Below are positions 59,796-64,000 of a stretch of DNA of 64,000 nucleotides, in pieces (position 1 is the stretch's first letter; every line of letters starts with the position of its first letter). The translations under genes and the position numbers were made by a program. This DNA is from Thermoleophilaceae bacterium (lineage in GTDB: Bacteria > Actinomycetota > Thermoleophilia > Solirubrobacterales > Thermoleophilaceae): contig DASUWY010000073.1 of the NCBI GenBank assembly GCA_036378175.1, positions 1 through 64,000 on the forward strand, in the 5' to 3' direction. The notes beneath the pieces are model-generated. The model ran no database searches. It saw only the letters and a list, made by a program, of their open reading frames with translations, and was not told the origin of the DNA.

Positions 59796-59828
59796 CCATA
59801 TTTTCCGTGACATTGCCGGAAAATATGG
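59796..59828. terminator. AT-rich perfect hairpin between convergent genes
   Basis: Arms CCATATTTTCCG and CGGAAAATATGG are perfectly complementary (12 bases) around the nine-base loop TGACATTGC. It lies 22 bases after the membrane-protein stop and 12 bases before the TetR gene's end. It is likely a bidirectional terminator. Its low GC content contrasts with the GC-rich stems elsewhere. Confidence 0.7.
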
Positions 59829-59839
59829 TCCACGTCGCC

Positions 59840-60487
59840 TTAGCCCTTCTTCATCGCGCGTTCGATCTCCGCGCGGGTGAGCGCGCGCGCCGCGAGCGGC
59901 GACGGTTTCCGCCGAGATGAGCGCAATCCGTCGAGCAGGAGATCCAGGTAGCGGCGCCACGTGCCGGGCACCAGCGGGTCCGTGAGATCGATCGCGGCGC
60001 TGAGCATGTAGATGCACGCGCCGAGGTCACTGAGCTCCACGTCCTCGCGCAGGTCGCCCTCGGCGATCGCCCGCTTCACGAGCTCCGTGAGCTTCTTCGT
60101 GATCTGGTCGTGCGCGCGCTGGGCGTGCTCGGCGCCGCGCGAGCGCGACTTCATCAGCGCCCGCAGGCCGGCGTCGGCCGCCTGCATCTCGCCCACGCTC
60201 ACGAGCCACATCACCAGGCCGTCCCACGCCCGCTTCTGCGCGGCCGCCTCCTCCGCCAGCGCCACCGTCTGGGCCATCGCATGCGCGAACACCGCGTCGA
60301 TCAGCTGGTCCTTCTCGGGGAAGTGGCGGTAGGCGGTGGCCACTCCCACACCCGCGTGCCGTGCGATGTCGTCGAGCGAGATGTCGAGTCCGCGCTTCGA
60401 GAACAGCTCGCGCGCGGCCTCCACGATCTTTTCGTGGTTGCGCTGCGCGTCGCGCCGCAGCTTCGGAGTGGCTTCGGTCGCCTCCAT
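59840..60487 (-). CDS. TetR-family repressor
   Basis: 215 residues from ATG 60487. The helix-turn-helix is in SLDDIARHAGVGVATAYRHF near 40-60, and the remainder is an all-helical ligand domain of the type found in multidrug-efflux repressors. It is divergent from the MFS exporter at 60605. Matching dyads in the 117-base intergenic region support repression of the exporter and itself, relieved by drug binding. Longer readings in this frame upstream would cross the promoter. Confidence 0.87.
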   Translation of the reverse strand: MEATEATPKLRRDAQRNHEKIVEAARELFSKRGLDISLDDIARHAGVGVATAYRHFPEKDQLIDAVFAHAMAQTVALAEEAAAQKRAWDGLVMWLVSVGEMQAADAGLRALMKSRSRGAEHAQRAHDQITKKLTELVKRAIAEGDLREDVELSDLGACIYMLSAAIDLTDPLVPGTWRRYLDLLLDGLRSSRRKPSPLAARALTRAEIERAMKKG

Positions 60488-60507
60488 GTTCGCTGAGTGT
60501 AGTGATA

Positions 60508-60573
60508 AAACGGAGGTGCTCACTCCACTTTCTGCTACTGTTGCCGATGAAATGGAGGCGATACCTCCGTTTC
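60508..60573. promoter_or_regulatory. TetR operator region with AAACGGAGGT dyads
   Basis: AAACGGAGGT (60508-60517) and its exact complement ACCTCCGTTT (60563-60572) flank the divergent promoter. The latter is half of a local near-perfect palindrome, GAAATGGAGG-CGATA-CCTCCGTTTC (60549-60573, one mismatch). The former pairs with the imperfect CTCCACTTTC at 60523-60532. Two similar operators, one by each start codon, is the common arrangement for TetR-controlled efflux pairs. Confidence 0.65.
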
Positions 60574-60604
60574 GCAGGCCCCGCCCCCGTCCTTCCGATA
60601 CCTC

Positions 60605-62131
60605 ATGACTTCCTCTCCCACCACTGACAGCGGACTCGACCGCGGCGTCCTGCTCGTCGCCTCCTGTGTCGTGCTCGGCGCGATCATGTCGATCCTCGAC
60701 GTGACGGTGGTCAACGTCGCGATCAACACACTCGCGCGCGACTTCCACACGCAGCTCTCGACGATCCAGTGGGTGGCCACTGGCTACACGCTCGCGCTCG
60801 CCACCGTGATCCCGCTCACGGGCTGGGCGGCCGACCGCTTCGGCACCAAGCGGCTCTACATGCTCTCGATCGCTCTCTTCCTCACCGGGTCCATGCTCTC
60901 GGGTCTCGCCTGGTCCGCCACCTCACTCATCTTCTTCCGGGTGCTTCAGGGCCTGGGCGGCGGCATGATCATGCCGGCGGGCATGACCATCCTCACGCGC
61001 GCGGCCGGACCCCAGCGCGTGGGCCGCGTGATGGCGATCATCGGCGTGCCGATGCTGCTCGGCCCCATCGTCGGCCCGATCCTCGGCGGCTGGCTGGTCG
61101 AGTCCTTCTCCTGGCGCTGGATCTTCTTCATCAACGTGCCGATCGGAATTGCCGCGCTGATCGCCTCGCTGCGCATCCTGCCGCGAGACATTCCGCAGCA
61201 CGAGCACCGCCTCGATTGGCAGGGGCTCCTGATGCTCTCGCCCGGCCTCGCGCTTCTCATCTACGGGCTCGCAAAGACCAACAGCGCCGGCGGCTTCGGC
61301 TCCGCGCAGGTGCTCGTCCCGGCCCTGCTCGGCCTCGCGCTGCTGGCCCTCTTCGTGCGTCACTCGCTGCGCACGCATGACGCGCTGATCGATGTCCGCC
61401 TGTTCGCCAACAAGGTGTTCGCGGCATCGTCGGGCACGCTCGTGCTCGCGATCATCGCGATGTTCGGCGGCATGCTCCTCCTGCCGCTCTACCTGCAGGT
61501 GGTGCGCGGCGAGTCGCCGATGACCACCGGCCTGCTGCTGGCCCCGCAGGGCATCGGGGCGATGATCGCGATGCCCGTGGCCGGCCGGCTCACCGACAAG
61601 ACCGGTGCCGGCCGCATCGTTCCGGTGGGCCTGACCCTCGTTGGCGTCGCCTTCCTTGGCCTCACCCAGCTCGGCGCGCACACGTCCTACGTCCTGTTCG
61701 GCGCGATCCTCTTCGTGATGGGGCTGGGCATGGGCAGCTCGATGATGCCGACCTTCTCCGCGGCGATGCAGACCCTGCGCGAGGCTCAGGTGGCGAAGGC
61801 GAGCACCACGCTCAACATCAACCAGCAGACGGGCGCCTCGATCGGCACCGCCGTGATGAGCGTGCTGCTGGCACACGAGCTGGCGGCGCACCTGCCGGGC
61901 GGGGGCGGCGGCTCCACCGGCATCGGCGCCGCAATTCCACCGGGCGTGCGCGAGCGCATCGCGCCGCTGATGGCGGACGCCTTCGGCACCACGTTCTGGT
62001 ACGCCCTCGGGCTAGTGATCGTCTCGCTCGTCGTGGCCATCGTGTTCCTGCCGAAGAACAAGCCCGAGCCGCTGCCTGACGAGGAGGGAGAGGCCGCCGA
62101 GCAGGCGGCCCCGCCGATGCTCGTGGGCTAG
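60605..62131 (+). CDS. MFS multidrug exporter, DHA2 (EmrB/QacA) family
   Basis: 508 residues, 14 predicted membrane segments. Family features are SILDVTVVNVAINTLARDF in TM1, WAADRFGTKRLYMLS (motif A loop), RVLQGLGGGMIMPAG near 120 and GPIVGPILGGWLVESFSWRW (motif C) near 150. Proton-driven export of drugs or other hydrophobic compounds is the family role. Regulated by the divergent TetR gene. Confidence 0.9.
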   Translation: MTSSPTTDSGLDRGVLLVASCVVLGAIMSILDVTVVNVAINTLARDFHTQLSTIQWVATGYTLALATVIPLTGWAADRFGTKRLYMLSIALFLTGSMLSGLAWSATSLIFFRVLQGLGGGMIMPAGMTILTRAAGPQRVGRVMAIIGVPMLLGPIVGPILGGWLVESFSWRWIFFINVPIGIAALIASLRILPRDIPQHEHRLDWQGLLMLSPGLALLIYGLAKTNSAGGFGSAQVLVPALLGLALLALFVRHSLRTHDALIDVRLFANKVFAASSGTLVLAIIAMFGGMLLLPLYLQVVRGESPMTTGLLLAPQGIGAMIAMPVAGRLTDKTGAGRIVPVGLTLVGVAFLGLTQLGAHTSYVLFGAILFVMGLGMGSSMMPTFSAAMQTLREAQVAKASTTLNINQQTGASIGTAVMSVLLAHELAAHLPGGGGGSTGIGAAIPPGVRERIAPLMADAFGTTFWYALGLVIVSLVVAIVFLPKNKPEPLPDEEGEAAEQAAPPMLVG

Positions 62132-62135
62132 TGCC

Positions 62136-62603
62136 CTAGTGCTCGTACGTTCCGATCACGCGCGCCTGCTCGATCACGTGATCCTCGATCCGGTCGAGTA
62201 GCGCGCGCCGGTCGAGGCCGGGCTCGAGCTGCGGATCCTCGTCCAGCGCGTAGACCCAGAAGTAGTAGTGGTGGGGCCCGTGCCCGGGCGGCGGCGCCGG
62301 ACCGTTGTAGCCCTGGTTGCCAAACGAGTTCGTCCCGTGCGTCACGCCCTCGCCGCCCTCGGGAACGCCGGTCGCGTCACCGGGGATGTTGTAGGCCACC
62401 CAGTGGGTGAAGCCGTCCACGAGCGGTGCATCCGGGTCGTGCACCACCACGGCGAAGGACTTCGTCCCCTCCGGCACGCCGCTCCACTCGAGCGCGGGCG
62501 CGCGATCCTCGCCATCGCCCGTGTGTTCCTCGGGGATGCGCTTGTGGCCGTCGAACGAGCTCGAGCGGATCCTCAGTTCCTTCACGTTGAGCTTCTGGGG
62601 CAT
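62136..62603 (-). CDS. YbhB/YbcL (PEBP, Raf-kinase-inhibitor-like) protein
   Basis: 155 residues from ATG 62603 (GGAGGGCGAG upstream). PEBP ligand-site residues are seen in VVVHDPDAPLVDGFTHWVAYN near 55-75 and GYNGPAPPPGHGPHHYYFWV near 105-124. These proteins bind small anionic ligands such as phosphorylated head groups; their bacterial function is unclear. Convergent with the MFS gene. Confidence 0.85.
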   Translation of the reverse strand: MPQKLNVKELRIRSSSFDGHKRIPEEHTGDGEDRAPALEWSGVPEGTKSFAVVVHDPDAPLVDGFTHWVAYNIPGDATGVPEGGEGVTHGTNSFGNQGYNGPAPPPGHGPHHYYFWVYALDEDPQLEPGLDRRALLDRIEDHVIEQARVIGTYEH

Positions 62604-62697
62604 GCTTACTCGCCCTCCTGATTCGGTTTCCTCGCACAGGATCTGCCCCGGGAGCGAGAACGCGTAACGCGCGTGCTCACCACGGCGACTGACCGGC

Positions 62698-63019
62698 ATG
62701 GAAATCGACTGGCACGCGGGCGAGCGAGACGAGCTGCGTGCTCTGTTCGCGCTCGCGGAGGACTCGCCGCGGCGGCTGGAGACGGCACTCCGCCGCGAGC
62801 ACGTGCTGGTGGCCAGGGACGGCGAGGTGCTGGTGGGCTGCCTTCAGCTCGTTCACGGCCCATCTGCCGGCGAGCGCGAGCTCCTCACGCTGGCCGTCGG
62901 CGGCCAACCGCCAGCGCCAGGGCATCGGCCGCATGCTGGTGGAGCGGGCGATCGCCGAGTGCCGGGCGGATGGCGCCACCATTCTGCTCGTGGCCACCGC
63001 CGGGTTCTGGTCTAGCGCG
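62698..63019 (+). pseudogene. GNAT acetyltransferase gene, frameshifted and truncated
   Basis: The first ~68 codons from ATG 62698 read as a GNAT N-terminal half (HVLVARDGEVLVGCLQLVHG, ERELLTLAV). Near 62898-62904 the frame must shift by one base, apparently an extra G in GTCGGCGG. The core acetyl-CoA site then continues in another frame: NRQRQGIGRMLVERAIAECR and GATILLVATAGF. The similarity stops at about 63010 without the C-terminal strands, right where a heptamer repeat begins. So the gene carries both a frameshift and a 3' deletion. A sequencing error could explain the first but not the second. Confidence 0.7.
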
Positions 63020-63047
63020 CTCCCTACTCCTTACTCTCCCTCTCCTG
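63020..63047 (+). repeat. Heptanucleotide repeat CTCCCTA-type at the GNAT/lutA junction
   Basis: Units CTCCCTA, CTCCTTA, CTCTCCC and TCTCCTG, the complement of the GGAGTAG-type array at 3750. It joins the broken end of the GNAT pseudogene to the start of lutA, and its last bases supply the apparent CTG start of lutA. Confidence 0.65.
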
Positions 63048-63773
63048 CGCGTCTCGCTCTTCATCACCTGCTTCAACGACACGCTGTTCCCGGAGGCGGG
63101 ACAGGCGGTGGTGAAGCTGCTCGAGCGCCTCGGGCACGAGGTGGACTTCCCGCTCGAACAGACGTGCTGCGGGCAGATGCACTTCAACACCGGCTATGCG
63201 GACGAGGCGGTGCCGCTCGCACGGCGTTTCGTGCGCGCGTTCGGGGAGAGCGAGGTGGTGGTGTGCCCGTCCGGATCGTGCACCGGGATGGTGCGCGAGT
63301 TCTACCCGCGCCTCGGCGAGATCTCCGGTGACGCGGGCCTCGCCCGGGAGATCGAGGCGATCCGCGGACGCGTGGTCGAGCTGAGCGAGCTGCTCGTGGA
63401 CCGGCTCGGCGTGGAGGACGTGGGCGCGTACTTTCCCCACCGCGTGACCTACCACCCCACCTGCCACAGCCTGCGCATGCTGCGGGTGGGCGACCGGCCG
63501 TTGCGGCTGCTGCGCGCGGTTCGCGGCATCGATCTGGTGGACCTGCCCGAGGCCGAGGAGTGCTGCGGCTTTGGCGGCACGTTCGCGGTGAAGAACGCCG
63601 AGACCTCGAGCGCCATGCTGGCCGACAAGGTGCGCACGGTGCTCGACACACGCGCCGAGGTGTGCACGGCGGCCGACAACTCGTGCCTGATGCACATCGG
63701 CGGGGCGCTGCGGCGCCAGCGCGCCGGCGTGCGGACCATGCACCTGGCCGAGATCCTGGCGGCGCAGGAATGA
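63045..63773 (+). CDS. lutA: L-lactate dehydrogenase complex subunit LutA (CCG-domain protein)
   Basis: 242 residues if translation begins at CTG 63045, where the family start (M)RVSLFITCFNDTLFPEAG begins. No ATG, GTG or TTG lies in frame between the repeat and the conserved region. Two cysteine-rich CCG domains are intact: QTCCGQMHFNTGY near 48 and ECCGFGGTFAVKNAE near 172, with YHPTCHSLRMLRV near 140. LutABC oxidises L-lactate to pyruvate with Fe-S clusters. The start codon is in doubt. The stop overlaps lutB (ATGA). Confidence 0.85.
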   Translation: MRVSLFITCFNDTLFPEAGQAVVKLLERLGHEVDFPLEQTCCGQMHFNTGYADEAVPLARRFVRAFGESEVVVCPSGSCTGMVREFYPRLGEISGDAGLAREIEAIRGRVVELSELLVDRLGVEDVGAYFPHRVTYHPTCHSLRMLRVGDRPLRLLRAVRGIDLVDLPEAEECCGFGGTFAVKNAETSSAMLADKVRTVLDTRAEVCTAADNSCLMHIGGALRRQRAGVRTMHLAEILAAQE

Positions 63774-64000
63774 CCAAGGGATTTCCCGCCGCGGCGCACG
63801 AGACGCTGGCCAACGCCCAGCTCCGGCGCAACCTCGGCAAGGCGACGACGACGATCCGCGCCAAGCGGCTGCGGGCGGTGGCGGAGCTGCCGGACTGGGA
63901 GGCGCTGCGCGACGCCGGGGCGGCGATCAAGGCGCGCGCGATGGCGACGCTGCCCGAGCAGCTGGAGCGGCTCGAGGCGTCGGTTGAGCGCGCCGGCGGC
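63770..64000 (+). CDS. lutB: LutB, N-terminal fragment (runs off the right edge)
   Basis: The 77 visible codons from ATG 63770 begin TKGFPAAAHETLANAQLRRN and continue with TIRAKRLRAVAELPDWEALR, the typical N terminus of LutB-type iron-sulfur proteins of the lactate-utilisation complex. The frame is open at the window end. The start overlaps the lutA stop by four bases, as expected for lutABC. Confidence 0.85.
   Translation, partial: MTKGFPAAAHETLANAQLRRNLGKATTTIRAKRLRAVAELPDWEALRDAGAAIKARAMATLPEQLERLEASVERAGG

Overview
The window is GC-rich, densely packed bacterial DNA with no rRNA, no CRISPR array and no intergenic gap above about 220 bases. The gene set suggests a free-living, aerobic or facultative high-GC actinomycete, probably a deep-branching class such as Thermoleophilia. 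It includes an F420-type LLM oxidoreductase, FolE2 as the GTP cyclohydrolase, several acyl-CoA dehydrogenase-type enzymes, TreT-type trehalose synthesis, two tRNA genes without encoded CCA, and many GTG/TTG starts. The taxonomic placement is inference from gene content only.

Layout. 1-1730: the end of a fatty-acid desaturase, a degenerate tRNA-like fragment, and a lone tyrosine integrase ending 18 bases from the 3' end of a tRNA-Thr. 1822-11931: an acyl-CoA oxidase, a very-long-chain-type acyl-CoA dehydrogenase, an LLM oxidoreductase, a 5'-3' exonuclease, a three-gene periplasmic copper cluster (two-domain multicopper oxidase and two cupredoxins), a hydrolase and a GFA-type zinc protein. 11967-19880: tRNA-Tyr, the primary-type sigma factor, FolE2, phospholipid genes, a secreted modular repeat protein, an SDR and a ferritin-like protein.

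19877-27127 (minus strand) is an overlapping seven-gene run and the most unusual part. A PEP-synthase-like phosphotransferase is split into an ATP-grasp subunit and a substrate/phosphohistidine subunit. It is fused by overlaps to a three-part biotin-dependent carboxylase (BCCP, biotin carboxylase, carboxyltransferase), then a HAD phosphatase and a VOC protein. The carboxyltransferase lacks the arginine that binds pyruvate in pyruvate carboxylase, so the substrate is probably something else. I propose an activate-by-phosphorylation-then-carboxylate pathway.

27305-40177 is an amine or polyamine catabolism cluster: a ten-gene minus-strand operon (two class III aminotransferases, two glutamine-synthetase-like ligases, two class I amidotransferase-fold enzymes, a GntR regulator inside the operon, a DUF6885-like Cys/His protein, an unknown protein and an APC permease). 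An aldehyde dehydrogenase and an oxidoreductase face away from it. Shared TGGTC/GACCA sites mark likely GntR operators.

40284-58369: a HAD phosphatase, a secreted BNR-repeat protein, a MacB-like ABC exporter, a 2-oxoacid:ferredoxin oxidoreductase operon with a GltD-ferredoxin fusion, a NagB-YdcF fusion, a CBS protein, an FAH-family hydrolase, an SDR, an FAD oxidoreductase, TreT and a DedA protein. 58547-64000: a DUF2294 protein, a TetR/MFS drug-export pair with visible operators, a PEBP protein, a frameshifted GNAT pseudogene and the start of a lutAB lactate-oxidation operon, where lutA appears to begin at CTG.

A scattered feature is a set of short tandem repeats with a seven-base unit (about 3750, 24170, 45908 and 63020, and a degenerate copy at 27279). 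Most sit at gene ends; one lies inside the BCCP gene and one at the broken GNAT/lutA junction.
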